Assembly: GCA_023411575.1 (NCBI GenBank)
Contig: JAEYOP010000053.1
Span: 62,001 to 126,000 of the forward strand
Direction of reading: 5' to 3'
DNA from: Bacillota bacterium
Lineage (GTDB): Bacteria; Bacillota; Clostridia; Acetivibrionales; DTU013
Length of the DNA stretch: 64,000 nt
Shown: positions 8,059-17,605 of the stretch, piece by piece
How the letters are laid out: each line of letters starts with the position of its first letter
Position numbering within the stretch: the stretch's first letter is position 1
Notes under the pieces: generated by a model
Seen by the model: the letters and a program-made list of their open reading frames with translations, nothing else
What the model was told of the DNA's origin: nothing
The model's database searches: none
Made by a program: the position numbers and the translations under genes

Positions 8059-10371
8059 TTGACGATTATGAGCAGAGTTGAAACAAAAATAATGGACAAC
8101 TGGGAATTTACATTAAACGAGCCTGTAGATAAAAATTTTAGACCGGTTCATCTTCCTCATGATTGGGCAATCAATGCACCGATTAAAAGAGACATGAAGC
8201 AAGGGGAAGCGCAAGGCTTCAGGGACCGATGGGGAGTTGGATGGTACAGACGGAATCTTGCATTTGAGGAGATCAAACCGGATTGTGTGTACCACCTGGA
8301 GTTTGATGGAGTATATGAAAACAGTACAGTATGGGTAAACGGGAAAGAAGCCGGCAGCCAAAAGTATGGTTATTCAAAATTTACGCTGGACATTACAGAT
8401 TACATACACGAGGGCGATAATTCGATCCTGGTAAAGGTGGACAACACCTCTTTCCCGGCAGACCGGTGGTATTCCGGGGCGGGAATATACAGAACCGTTA
8501 AACTTCTTGAATTAAGCAGGAAGCATCTTCAGCCGGAAGAAATCCAAGTGAAAACGGCAATTCAAGGGGATAAGGGCATAGTCACCATATGGACCGGAAG
8601 CCCGGCTCGGATAAAAGCCAGCATTTCAAATGAAAATGGGTGTGTTGCGTCGGAATCGGAAAATGGAATAATCACTGTTGAAATACCGGATGTTAAGCTG
8701 TGGAGTCCCGAACAGCCCCATTTATACCATTTGGAACTGGCCCTTTTTGAGGGAACGAAAGCGGTTGACACCTATGGATTGAAGATCGGTGTCAGAGAAA
8801 TCAAAATGATTGCCGGCAAAGGGATGTTTATCAACGGCAGAATGACGAAGGTGAAAGGATTCTGTATCCACCAGGAGGCAGGATGCCTGGGAATCGCCGT
8901 TCCACCGGAAATCTGGAGGGACAGGCTCATTAAATTCAAGGCAATGGGATGCAACGCAATTCGTGCCGCGCACCATATCCATGCTTCGGAACTTCTGGAC
9001 ACCTGTGACGAGTTGGGAATGCTTGTCTATGAGGAACCGTTTGACAAATGGACAAGCGGAGCGTATGGAAGGTATTTTGACACGGAATGGAAACGCGACC
9101 TGGAATGCATGCTGAAAAGAGACCGGAACCATCCCTGCATCTTTATGTGGGGAGTCGGCAACGAGGTTGAAAACCAGGCGCAGGATTCCATGCTGAAGAT
9201 ATTGAAAATGTTGAAAGGGCATCTTTTAACGCTGGATGATACACGCCCTGTTTCCTATGCCATGAATCCGCACTTTAAATATGAGAGCAATGTGGACGCT
9301 TCCAAAGTGGTGGATATTCAACAGTTCGTTGATGAAGTGAGCGATACGGAAATTTATGACCTGGGTGAAAGAGTGGAAAGAATCCGGAGGATTGCAGAGA
9401 TTGTTGACGTAATCTGCTGTAATTATCAGGAGCAATGGTATCCCGAAATACACAAGGCAACCCCGGATAAATTGATTTTGGGAACGGAAACCTACCAGTT
9501 CTTCCGGGGACATCCGGACCAAATGCAGAATTTCAGCGAGGAAACTCCGTGGGCAGATGTGGAAAGACACGATTATGTCATTGGCGGAATGATCTGGACC
9601 GGCATTGATTATCTGGGCGAATCCATGGGGTATCCCGCCAAAGGCTGGGCGGGTTCACTGTTCTGGACCAATAATGAGCGCAAGCCGATATCATACCTGT
9701 ATCAAAGCTACTGGACCGGGGAGCCGATGGTATACTTTGCAGTTATGGACTACTCCCTGCAGGATGAAGGAGTCAAAGAACATTGGGATGCCCCGAGATA
9801 TGCGAGTCACTGGAATTTCCCCCAGTTCAATAAAACGGTAGTTCCCTATATGATTGCGTCAAATTGCGAAGAAGTGACCTTGGAAGTGAACGGAAAGCAG
9901 TTTTATCTCAAGAAACCGGCTTCCTTTCCCAACAGGCTGATCACGGGCTTTATCCCGTATTTGCCTGGGACAGTAACGGTAAAAGGTTTTATAGGCGGGA
10001 AAGAGGTCTGTAAACACACAGTAAAAACAGCCGGGCCTGCTGTCAGGCTGGACTTTGATTTTGAAAGCATCAGCCTGAAAGCGCAGGAAGGCTATGAAAA
10101 GCTATTCACCGTCCGGGCAAGGGACATGGAGGGAACACCGGTGTTCCGTGAAAGCGCAAAAGTCATTTTTAGCGTTGACGGGCCCGCGGAGATCGTTGGC
10201 GTTGACAACGGGGATCTCTGCTCAAGCGAGCCCTATGACAGGAACTGGATGCATATGTATCACGGGTGTGTCAGTACCGTTATCAGACTGACCGGCGAAA
10301 AAGGACGTGTATTATTGACGGCTGTTTCTGAGGGCATGTATGCCGCGAAGCTTGTCATTCATGTGATTTGA
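8059..10371 (+). CDS. GH2 beta-galactosidase/beta-glucuronidase-like glycosidase
   Basis: Retaining exo-glycosidase of family 2. 770 residues: N-terminal sugar-binding sandwich (about 20-160), Ig-like domain, TIM barrel (about 260-560) with acid/base Glu369 in VGNEVENQ and nucleophile Glu477 in LGTETY, then C-terminal beta domains, one of the DUF4982 type. No signal peptide. The start may be TTG at 8059 (GAGGA 8 bases upstream) or ATG at 8068 (AAGGA 12 bases upstream). It lies divergently from the AraC gene and is probably its target. GH2 covers galactosidase, glucuronidase and mannosidase activities, so the substrate is open. Confidence 0.9.
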   Translation: MTIMSRVETKIMDNWEFTLNEPVDKNFRPVHLPHDWAINAPIKRDMKQGEAQGFRDRWGVGWYRRNLAFEEIKPDCVYHLEFDGVYENSTVWVNGKEAGSQKYGYSKFTLDITDYIHEGDNSILVKVDNTSFPADRWYSGAGIYRTVKLLELSRKHLQPEEIQVKTAIQGDKGIVTIWTGSPARIKASISNENGCVASESENGIITVEIPDVKLWSPEQPHLYHLELALFEGTKAVDTYGLKIGVREIKMIAGKGMFINGRMTKVKGFCIHQEAGCLGIAVPPEIWRDRLIKFKAMGCNAIRAAHHIHASELLDTCDELGMLVYEEPFDKWTSGAYGRYFDTEWKRDLECMLKRDRNHPCIFMWGVGNEVENQAQDSMLKILKMLKGHLLTLDDTRPVSYAMNPHFKYESNVDASKVVDIQQFVDEVSDTEIYDLGERVERIRRIAEIVDVICCNYQEQWYPEIHKATPDKLILGTETYQFFRGHPDQMQNFSEETPWADVERHDYVIGGMIWTGIDYLGESMGYPAKGWAGSLFWTNNERKPISYLYQSYWTGEPMVYFAVMDYSLQDEGVKEHWDAPRYASHWNFPQFNKTVVPYMIASNCEEVTLEVNGKQFYLKKPASFPNRLITGFIPYLPGTVTVKGFIGGKEVCKHTVKTAGPAVRLDFDFESISLKAQEGYEKLFTVRARDMEGTPVFRESAKVIFSVDGPAEIVGVDNGDLCSSEPYDRNWMHMYHGCVSTVIRLTGEKGRVLLTAVSEGMYAAKLVIHVI

Positions 10372-10479
10372 CCTGTTCATACATCACTTGAGCGGGATTC
10401 AATTGATTAGGCTCAACGCCCCGCTGGTACGACGCGGTTACCAAGGGGAATTTAGCTTTAAAGAGAAAGAAATTTGGGG

Positions 10480-10485
10480 TATAAT
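10480..10485 (+). promoter_or_regulatory. Candidate -10 element (TATAAT) for the alpha/beta hydrolase
   Basis: A perfect TATAAT lies 40 bases before the ATG at 10525 in an AT-rich stretch. No convincing -35 box is seen 16-18 bases upstream, so the promoter call is partial. The rest of the 153-base gap holds only weak, competing short inverted repeats (TTGAGC/GCTCAA and AGCGGG/CCCGCT) without a T tract. Confidence 0.4.
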
Positions 10486-10524
10486 TATACTATGCTGGAG
10501 TAACGGGGAGTAAGGATTGATCTT

Positions 10525-11385
10525 ATGGAAAATATGCAGCATCTGTTTTTTCAGAATTTGGGGTGTGAGATCCATTATTGGTACAGGAAAGGTTCCGAAA
10601 ACAAATGGATATTATTTTTCCACGGGGCAGGCCTGGATCACGCCATGTTCGAATCTCAGCTCGGTTTATTTGATTCAACCTATCATATCATCGCATGGGA
10701 TGCCCGCGGGCATGGCCTGTCCAAATTGGAACCGGGGAAGAGATTCCGGTTCGCCGATATGATAGACGACTGCAAAAAGCTATATGAGCGGTATCCTATA
10801 GACAGGGCAATTCTTATCGGACAATCGATGGGCGGCAATTTGGCGCAGGAAATCGCCTATTATTCGCCCGAGTTGGTTGAAAAGCTGGTGCTGATCGACT
10901 GCACCAAAAATACGGGGAAATTGACAAGGATCGAAAAAATGACGCTGAAATCCTCAAGGTTCCTGTTTGCCTGTTGCCCATGGAAAATGCTCATAAGCCA
11001 GAGCGCAAAGACAAGCGCGAATACAGACAGCGTACGGGATTACATCTCCGGCTGCTTTAACAAGCTGGACAAGCAAACTTTTGTGGATATCATGATCGAT
11101 ATGATCGGCAGCTGTCTCCACGAAGATGCGGGATACCGATTCAGGCAGCCGGTCCTGCTGCTTTGCGGCGCCGATGATAAATTGGGCAATATCCGCAAGA
11201 TTGCGGAGCCCTGGGCAAAAGAAGACAGCAATATTACTTTCCATATGGTGGAGCATGCGGGGCACAATTCCAACCAGGATCAACCTGAATTGGTGAATAG
11301 GCGGATCCATGATTTTATAAACAAGAATCAGGGCGCGCGGGCCGCAAACAGCGTCAGGCGGACTCCTCCTTCAGCCGCTTTATAA
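10525..11385 (+). CDS. Alpha/beta-fold hydrolase
   Basis: 286-residue soluble alpha/beta hydrolase (Abhydrolase_1 type). The oxyanion region FFHGAG, the nucleophile elbow GQSMGGN with Ser101, the acid in GADDKLG and the His in HAGHNSNQD make a complete catalytic triad. Substrate unknown; esterases, lactonases and peroxidase-like enzymes all share this layout. The ATG at 10525 has a weak GGGGAGTAAGGA site about 10 bases upstream. It is transcribed alone and converges with the HTH regulator gene, overlapping it by 32 bases at the 3' ends. Confidence 0.85.
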   Translation: MENMQHLFFQNLGCEIHYWYRKGSENKWILFFHGAGLDHAMFESQLGLFDSTYHIIAWDARGHGLSKLEPGKRFRFADMIDDCKKLYERYPIDRAILIGQSMGGNLAQEIAYYSPELVEKLVLIDCTKNTGKLTRIEKMTLKSSRFLFACCPWKMLISQSAKTSANTDSVRDYISGCFNKLDKQTFVDIMIDMIGSCLHEDAGYRFRQPVLLLCGADDKLGNIRKIAEPWAKEDSNITFHMVEHAGHNSNQDQPELVNRRIHDFINKNQGARAANSVRRTPPSAAL

Positions 11386-12889
11386 ACGCGCGGATTTCCC
11401 TGACGTTGCTCTTGTTATCCGGGCAGGAATAAGCCTTCTCGCCGACGATGCTTTTGAGGAAATCCCAGAAGGCGCCGGTCATATTGTTTTCGTTCATGGC
11501 AAGCACAACGGGGGGAGGGGAGGTCTTGGCCACCAGGGTGCCGATATCCTCCTTGGCGTAGACCATGTACCGGTCCTCATTCAGCTCGGGTACAAGGCAC
11601 ACGCGGAAATTTTCACAGGCCTCCAGCAAATGGATGATGTGCTCAAGGTGCAGAATGAATTCCTCTGCCGTATAGTACGACGCGGAATCGCCCAGCATAT
11701 CCGAAAAGCCCACCTTCACATTCCCGCCGGTCACTGCGGAAATATCCGGCAGACGGATGATCTCCGTGGCCCGATTTGTCAGCAGGAGTTTTTTGAAATT
11801 TTCCATACGCAGGCCGTGGTAATCCATAAGCTGTTCCTTCCGCGGACTGCCGTACCGGTCGAGGATGCAGGATACGACGGCTCCGGGCATGGTCAGAAGG
11901 GAAAGGGAGGCTGTTTTGATCAGGGTATCCGCCCGCTCCCTTTCAAAGTCCATCAGGGCGTCCAGATAGGCTTTTTCGTTTTTCTGTGTGAATATCTGCA
12001 TGAGCGGCCTGCACAGACTCAGGTACTCGTTGAACTCCTCCGCAAAGGCCTCGATGACTTTTGTATTGCGGAACAGGACATTTGCCGCGCGGGATAACAT
12101 GCCTCCGACGGAGGAGGAGACGATGGCTCCGGTCCTGGGGGCGATGAAGAGCGTTCTTTTAAAGATGCCGTCCCGTTTTTTGGGGTAAAAATAGGGTTCG
12201 ATGAAGCCCGACATATACAGGGGCATCCACTGGCCGATGGCGGCCAGCATCTCATCCAGATCCCGGCTGACGGTATGGATGATTTTGATGCGGTTGCCCC
12301 GCAGAAGGGCTTGGGACATCAGCGACGCCCATTTTGCCGCAAATTCGCGGTCCCCCGTCATCCAGTCCGTGGCCTCGTCGCTGAACAGCAGCAGGGTCTG
12401 GGGCTTTTCGTACTCCACTACCTCCGAAAGGAAATAAAGAACAGCCTGACGTTTTCCCTCCACACCGTAATAGACCGACATGTCGGTTTTAGGGAAAGCC
12501 ACCGCCGGCTGGTTGGCCTGTTCGCCGGGGATCTCCCGCCGGGCCTTGAAATTTGAGAACTTGTCCAGGAAGTTTTCAACGGTCTGCCGGTCATGGGGCT
12601 TTTCCCGCATAAGCCACTGCAGGATCAGCCCGGCAAGTTCCTTTTCCTTCGGCAGCGCCGGGCCGGCATTCAGCGCGTCGCACAATGCTTTACGCTGGTA
12701 TTCCTCCGTGCAGTGCCTCGAAAAGTAGGCGACCATGCTCTTGATGCACTCTTCATTTTTCGGCATCAGCCTCTTGCCGCTGCGAAGCCGGCTGATGTAG
12801 GATGCGTCCAGCGAAATGTAGAGAGATAGCGCGCTGTTGGTAGTCTTTGTCACATCCATCAGGAAGTTGAGCTTTTCACAAAATGACAT
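11354..12889 (-). CDS. Large HTH-domain protein of unknown function
   Basis: 511-residue soluble protein. Residues about 5-75 look like a divergent Cro/C1-type helix-turn-helix: an ALSLYISLDASYISRLRSG stretch with a basic recognition helix, then a helical tail. The remaining 430 residues match no family I recognise; they are mixed alpha/beta and could be a sensory domain. The ATG at 12889 follows GAGGGGG by about 11 bases; an ATG nine codons earlier overlaps that site and is less likely. It is divergent from the zinc-ribbon protein gene and has its own promoter in the shared gap, so it may regulate that gene. Confidence 0.65.
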   Translation of the reverse strand: MSFCEKLNFLMDVTKTTNSALSLYISLDASYISRLRSGKRLMPKNEECIKSMVAYFSRHCTEEYQRKALCDALNAGPALPKEKELAGLILQWLMREKPHDRQTVENFLDKFSNFKARREIPGEQANQPAVAFPKTDMSVYYGVEGKRQAVLYFLSEVVEYEKPQTLLLFSDEATDWMTGDREFAAKWASLMSQALLRGNRIKIIHTVSRDLDEMLAAIGQWMPLYMSGFIEPYFYPKKRDGIFKRTLFIAPRTGAIVSSSVGGMLSRAANVLFRNTKVIEAFAEEFNEYLSLCRPLMQIFTQKNEKAYLDALMDFERERADTLIKTASLSLLTMPGAVVSCILDRYGSPRKEQLMDYHGLRMENFKKLLLTNRATEIIRLPDISAVTGGNVKVGFSDMLGDSASYYTAEEFILHLEHIIHLLEACENFRVCLVPELNEDRYMVYAKEDIGTLVAKTSPPPVVLAMNENNMTGAFWDFLKSIVGEKAYSCPDNKSNVREIRAFIKRLKEESA

Positions 12890-13219
12890 GGCGGTTTCTT
12901 CCCCCTCTACGCCCATTCTATCCGGATTATATCAAAATCCTTTCCGGCGGGCAATGTTAAGTGGCACGATTCATGCCACCCGGTTGACTTTTATTTGTCA
13001 TTGACAAATGGCCAGAACCGGTTCATCGGCCAAATCCCTTTTGGTATAGTTAAGGTAGGACCGGCCAGCAGTGTATGCGCTTTGTCATGCTGCCGGCAGG
13101 AGCGGGACGATCTACGGAATAACGGTCATCCTTCAGCCTGCCGTCCGGTTCTGCGGAAACTGCGGAGCAAGAGCTTGAAACTTCAAATACAAAAGCACAT
13201 AGAAGAGCGAGGTGCAATC
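12890..13219. promoter_or_regulatory. Divergent control region with two palindromes
   Basis: Gap of 330 bases between the HTH gene (minus) and the zinc-ribbon gene (plus). Minus strand promoter: TTGCCC (12954-12949), 17-base spacer, TATAAT (12931-12926). Two inverted repeats follow upstream of it: GTGGCA-7-TGCCAC (12961-12979) and ATTTGTCA-T-TGACAAAT (12993-13009). They are good operator candidates for the adjacent regulator. No clear plus-strand promoter is seen, and no credible gene lies between 13010 and 13219. Confidence 0.5.
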
Positions 13220-15571
13220 ATGTTTTGTCCGAAATGCGGAAAAGAGCAGGTATACTATGCGGCATTCTGCAGTGAGTGCGGAACACCGCTGGGAGCCGCA
13301 AAACCGGCAGTCCCGGCCGATGGGAAGGCGCCGGCACAGACGTCGGGCATTCCTGCGGCCGGGGAGACTCCCAATGCACGCGCTGGGAAGGCAAACCCGG
13401 AAAAGAAAAAACGGAACGGGCTGACAGCAGTTTTGGGAGCATCCGCCGGCGTTATCGTATTGGCCGTTGTCTGTGCAATTCTATTCGTCCCGCGGCTCTC
13501 CGATAAATTACCCTTTGCATCAGGTCCTGCCGCCGGCAGCGTTCCCGCTATCTCCATCACCGGAAACGAAGACGGCAGCGGCATTGCCGCCGGAGAACCG
13601 GTCGTTGCTGCGGAAGCCTCCCTGTCGGAAAAAGGGGGAACCATCACTATTAAACAGGAGGGGAATCCTGCCGATGGGTTGAAAATCGAAGTACCGGCCG
13701 GCTCGTATACGGATATGGTACAATTCACCGTTTCCACATCGGAAATTAAAACACACGGCTATAACCAGAATCTGAAGCTGATATCGCCCATCATCCATGT
13801 GGAAAACGGAGGCGCCTATTCGGAATGCCTGATGAAGGTAACCATCCCATGCACCGTCCCCAAAGACAGCATCCCTCTGGCATTTTACTATAAGCCGGAT
13901 TCCGCCGACCTTGAGTTCATTCCGGTGCTTGATTATGGAAGCAATTTTGTAACATACGGCGTCAGGCATTTCTCCGACACCCTCGTCGGGGTGCTTGATA
14001 ATGCGTTTCTTGGAGAAAAGCCTTATATTGATACGGGTTTTACCCCCGGTACGGATGACTTTTCCTTCGTGAACTACGGCTCTGCGCTGGCGCCCGGAGG
14101 ACAATGCGCGGGACAGTCCCTTGCCGCCATCTGGTACTACGACCATTTAAAGCAAAAAAACGGCAGCCTTTTCGGGCTTCATGACAATTTCGGGAAAAAA
14201 CCCGAGATTCCATTCAAAACGCCCAAGTTCCAGGAGGATGACGTTCTGGCATACCGGCTGGCCTCCGTCGCTCAGGCCGAAATATCAAGGCCGACCTTTA
14301 AAAGCAGGGCATTCCTTCAATTTGCCGATGCGCTCCGTATCAAGAATGAAACCACCTTCAATGAACTGGCCGCGCTGATGAAATTCACCGGCTCCCCGCA
14401 ATTGCTCGTCATCTACCGGATCAACGCGGCAAAACAAATCACCTCCTGCCACGCCATCATCGCTTATAAAATCGACGGCAACAAAATTTATGTTGCCGAT
14501 CCGAACAAGCCGGGACAGAAGGACCGCTATATTGAAATATCCGGCGGCAGATTCAAGGGGTATTCCTCGGCGGACAACGCCCAGGCGCTGGAGGCAGGGA
14601 GAGCTGTAAACTACAATCTGATCAGTCTTCTTGGCAAATCGGCCATGACCAATTACGACAGTCTGAAAACCATGTGGGAGGAGTTGGACAAAAGGACCGT
14701 AGGAGACGCGTATTTCCCGGCGGTCAACGTAAAGTACGCCACCAAAATACAAACCCCCGACGGGGAAAAAGAGGTGGACGTCAAAGACGGATATGCGGCA
14801 ACCGTCAAGGATTTGAAGCTGATTCTGAAGGATACCGGTTCCATGTATTACACTCTTTATCTTGCCGATAAAAACGGCAAGATTGCAAGGATATCCCATC
14901 CGGCAAATCCTCCCCCTGATTTTACCTATACCTTTCCGCTGCAAAAGGGGGAAAACTATATTGGAATCAGCCTATACAAATCCGTTGACGGAGAGGCCGC
15001 ATGGTATGATTTCCAGTGGATGACCGTGAAATTTGAAGTGCCGACCCTGGACGAACTGGTGGGAACCTATGACGACGGCAGTATCAAGCTCACTGAGGTA
15101 TTCATCTCGGAAAGGCTCAGGGAGGAGGCCAAGGCAAAAGCGGCCGCCGAAGCGGCGGAGGACGAAGGGAAAACAGGCCTTGACCAGATTGACGCCGTCG
15201 GCAACGGATGTGATCTAAAAATCATCGAGCAGTTGGATAAAATGAAGGGTCAAAGCTATCCGAGAAAATTCGTCATTAAAAAAACAGCCGAAAACAAGGG
15301 AACGCTCACCATTATCGATGAGGACGGGGGAGAAACCCCGCTGCCGTTTACCTATAAGGACGGCGTTCTGAATGTGGAATACAATATCGCGGCATCGGCT
15401 GAAACAGCGAACCAAGCCTTTACAGTGACCGGCCCCTTGAATGCGGCATACGGAAAAGAGAACAGCGTTGTCGTAGAGGGGACTGTAACCGCTTTTGCAG
15501 GGAGCAGGGAGGATTTTTACATGGATGAGCATATCACAGGCAGCAAGCCTTTGCCGCCGAAGACGCCCTGA
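13220..15571 (+). CDS. Membrane-anchored zinc-ribbon protein with papain-like cysteine protease domain
   Basis: 783-residue protein. Residues 3-25 form a double-CxxC zinc ribbon (CPKCG...CSECG), residues 60-90 a basic flank plus one membrane helix, about 125-255 a beta-rich ZU5-like stretch, and about 280-450 a papain/C39-like region. Cys296 in GGQCAGQS, His411 in SCHAIIAYK and Asp427 in VADPNK are in the right order and spacing for a catalytic triad. The C-terminal part has beta-rich segments and a charged Ala/Glu linker near residue 640. The ATG follows GAGGTG by 6 bases. The lgt-like gene overlaps its stop (TGATG). Protease activity is inferred from the triad, not proven. Confidence 0.65.
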   Translation: MFCPKCGKEQVYYAAFCSECGTPLGAAKPAVPADGKAPAQTSGIPAAGETPNARAGKANPEKKKRNGLTAVLGASAGVIVLAVVCAILFVPRLSDKLPFASGPAAGSVPAISITGNEDGSGIAAGEPVVAAEASLSEKGGTITIKQEGNPADGLKIEVPAGSYTDMVQFTVSTSEIKTHGYNQNLKLISPIIHVENGGAYSECLMKVTIPCTVPKDSIPLAFYYKPDSADLEFIPVLDYGSNFVTYGVRHFSDTLVGVLDNAFLGEKPYIDTGFTPGTDDFSFVNYGSALAPGGQCAGQSLAAIWYYDHLKQKNGSLFGLHDNFGKKPEIPFKTPKFQEDDVLAYRLASVAQAEISRPTFKSRAFLQFADALRIKNETTFNELAALMKFTGSPQLLVIYRINAAKQITSCHAIIAYKIDGNKIYVADPNKPGQKDRYIEISGGRFKGYSSADNAQALEAGRAVNYNLISLLGKSAMTNYDSLKTMWEELDKRTVGDAYFPAVNVKYATKIQTPDGEKEVDVKDGYAATVKDLKLILKDTGSMYYTLYLADKNGKIARISHPANPPPDFTYTFPLQKGENYIGISLYKSVDGEAAWYDFQWMTVKFEVPTLDELVGTYDDGSIKLTEVFISERLREEAKAKAAAEAAEDEGKTGLDQIDAVGNGCDLKIIEQLDKMKGQSYPRKFVIKKTAENKGTLTIIDEDGGETPLPFTYKDGVLNVEYNIAASAETANQAFTVTGPLNAAYGKENSVVVEGTVTAFAGSREDFYMDEHITGSKPLPPKTP

Positions 15572-16383
15572 TGCACCCCGTTGTCAGCCTGGAGCTGGCG
15601 GGACATATGATTAAAGTCGGGTCCTACCAGCTCTTTGCCGTGCTGGCGGCGCTGCTGGGCTCCATAACGGCCATCTTTATGCTGCGGAGGATAAAAGCGG
15701 GCTTCCTTCAGGCAGTTCTCCTGATTGCCGTTTCGGGCTGCGGCTTTCTGACCGGCGCCCGCTTGTGGAATTATGCCGTTAATTTTCACGCGTACGATGA
15801 GAACTTTCGCATCTGGACATTGAAACTTGCCGGTTTTTCGGTCTATGGCGGCATCCTCGGAGCCATGGCGGTTTTGATTCCCTTTTCAAGACTTATCAGG
15901 AAAACGGTATACGAATTGCTGGATGCGCTGGTGCTTCCGGCCGGGCTCGCCTTTGCCATCGCGCGTATCGGCTGCTATCTCAACGGCTGCTGCTCCGGCA
16001 GACCAACGGATTCCTTCGTGGGTGTACGTTTCCCATCGAAATCCGGGCTGGCCGGCGTGCTCGGCGAATCTTTCCCGTTGATCGGGTCGATCCACCGGCC
16101 CGTTTATCCCACCCAGCTTTTCGAAATGGCCTTGGCCCTTCTTGGACTAATTCTCCCCGTTTGGGTATATCTTGGTAAGAAACCGCCGGTGGGGGTTTGC
16201 TTTTTAATTTACTTCATCTGGGCAGGCGCAATGCGGTTGCTTGTGCTTCCGTTCAGGGAGCTGTCCTATCCTTCCCTAGTAGTGAAAGCGGTTTATCCGC
16301 TCCTATATGCAGTCATGATTGTCACTGCTTCCGTTCTGCTGGCAGCCAGGCTGCGTAGCAGGAGCAGGCCGCCATTCAATTGA
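15571..16383 (+). CDS. Lgt-like prolipoprotein diacylglyceryl transferase paralogue
   Basis: 270-residue multi-pass membrane protein of the Lgt family, which transfers diacylglycerol from phosphatidylglycerol to the lipobox cysteine of prolipoproteins. Visible family blocks are GFSVYGGILGA, ARIGCYLNGCCSGRP at the position of the Lgt signature, and RPVYPTQLFE. The signature is diverged (GCYLNGCC in place of GNFxNxE), as in Lgt-like paralogues rather than the housekeeping enzyme. Its ATG overlaps the TGA of the zinc-ribbon protease gene by one base, so the two are coupled. It could act on a special substrate or have another lipid or membrane role. Confidence 0.78.
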   Translation: MHPVVSLELAGHMIKVGSYQLFAVLAALLGSITAIFMLRRIKAGFLQAVLLIAVSGCGFLTGARLWNYAVNFHAYDENFRIWTLKLAGFSVYGGILGAMAVLIPFSRLIRKTVYELLDALVLPAGLAFAIARIGCYLNGCCSGRPTDSFVGVRFPSKSGLAGVLGESFPLIGSIHRPVYPTQLFEMALALLGLILPVWVYLGKKPPVGVCFLIYFIWAGAMRLLVLPFRELSYPSLVVKAVYPLLYAVMIVTASVLLAARLRSRSRPPFN

Positions 16384-16414
16384 ACAGTTGAATTACCATT
16401 TAGACAGTCCGGTC

Positions 16415-16990
16415 TCATGCCCGTCCATTATAATAGGCGTCCACCCCGATGGTCGAGCTGCCGGTCTGGACCCGGAGGCGTGCGTACCGCATCAGCGTGG
16501 CGACGGCGGCAAGATAATTGCTGCTCGCGCCAACGCCTATAGAGGCCGACGGAATATAGTAGTCGTTATTGTTGACCGGGGCGATCTCAAGCGTCACCGT
16601 AATGGAGCCAAGGGTGTTGGTGTTGCGCAGGAAGTAACTGTTTTGGGAATAGGCGCCGATTTCCTGAAAGAGCAGGAAGGTCGTGGTATTGGCCGGCACG
16701 CTCAAGGTCGCCTGTACTTCCACAAAGCCCTTGGCGCCGATGAGGACCGAGTCCTGCGTGCTGGTCAGGCTGCGGATATCGAAGTCCGTCGCCGTGACGT
16801 TCACCGTATCGCGGGCGCTGGTCAGGCTGCGGATATCAAAATTGGTCGCCGTGACGGTGATGAGGCTTGTGGGGGAGAAGATGAAACGGCCCTGCGCATC
16901 CGTGACGACCGGCACGACATTTTGGTTGTAATGCCCGTATATGGCGGCCTTCAGGTTTTCCGCGGTTTTATTGAAAACAAGAAAATTCAT
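16415..16990 (-). CDS. DUF6385-like beta-rich structural protein
   Basis: 191-residue protein sharing its N-terminus (MNFLVFN...), internal repeats and C-terminal tail (YARLR...AYYNGRA) with three neighbours. Two copies of a roughly 18-residue beta repeat built on FDIRSLTS are seen in residues 50-90. No signal peptide, no membrane segment, few charged residues and no enzyme motifs: it looks like a self-assembling surface or spore-coat protein. The ATG at 16990 follows GGAGGGG by 7 bases; an earlier in-frame start at 17038 lies in the neighbour's end. The DUF6385 name is from memory of similar clostridial proteins. Confidence 0.7.
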   Translation of the reverse strand: MNFLVFNKTAENLKAAIYGHYNQNVVPVVTDAQGRFIFSPTSLITVTATNFDIRSLTSARDTVNVTATDFDIRSLTSTQDSVLIGAKGFVEVQATLSVPANTTTFLLFQEIGAYSQNSYFLRNTNTLGSITVTLEIAPVNNNDYYIPSASIGVGASSNYLAAVATLMRYARLRVQTGSSTIGVDAYYNGRA

Positions 16991-17021
16991 TCTTTGTCCC
17001 CTCCGATTCTGGTTTATGCCC

Positions 17022-17588
17022 TTATACCTGTCCGACATAATACGCTGTCAAGCGGGAGCCGATGCCGGTGGCAAAGATGCGTGCGTACCTCAGCGGCATA
17101 GTGGGAACGAGCAGGTATCTTCCGCCAAGGATAAGACTGGACTCCGACGCCACGGTTACGTAATAGGTTGCGGTATCGACGGGCGCGAGCTGCAGGAACA
17201 CGGTTGTCAGCAGGGAAATGGCGTCGGCCCGTATGAGGAACGCACTGCTTGAATAAGGGCTCGTATCCACCGACAGCACGACAGTCCCGCCAAGAAGAAG
17301 CGTGGCCGTGCCCGATGTCACAAAAAACGTATTGGCGGAAGCCAAGATCGAATCCAGGCCGCTGTCGAGGGAGCGAATATCAAAGGCCGTGGCGGTGATG
17401 TTCGCGGAATCCGTCCCGCCGCTGAGGCTGCGGATGTCGAACGCCGTCGCGGCAATGGTCTGCACAGCATCTTCGTATAATGCCGGACGGCCTTGTGCGT
17501 CGGTGCCCATGGCAATCCGGCCGCCCAAAGATGATGTGCCGTATATTTCCGTATGAACAGGCTTTGTATTGAAAGGTAAAATGTTCAT
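17022..17588 (-). CDS. DUF6385-like beta-rich structural protein
   Basis: 188 residues, paralogue of the gene just downstream on the same strand (31-base gap), again starting MNILPFN and ending YARIF...AYYVGQV. It carries two FDIRSLxSGxDS repeats around residues 50-85 and is rich in Thr, Ser and Ala. Likely co-transcribed with its neighbour. The ATG at 17588 follows AGGGAAAAA. Function unknown; the family context with a glycosyltransferase suggests an exported or spore-surface protein that may be glycosylated. Confidence 0.7.
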   Translation of the reverse strand: MNILPFNTKPVHTEIYGTSSLGGRIAMGTDAQGRPALYEDAVQTIAATAFDIRSLSGGTDSANITATAFDIRSLDSGLDSILASANTFFVTSGTATLLLGGTVVLSVDTSPYSSSAFLIRADAISLLTTVFLQLAPVDTATYYVTVASESSLILGGRYLLVPTMPLRYARIFATGIGSRLTAYYVGQV

Positions 17589-17605
17589 GGCATTTTTCCC
17601 TGTGG

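Noticed and set aside
10372..10524. Structured RNA or terminator after the GH2 gene
   Set aside because: Only short competing stems (TTGAGC/GCTCAA and AGCGGG/CCCGCT) without a T tract or a known riboswitch pattern.
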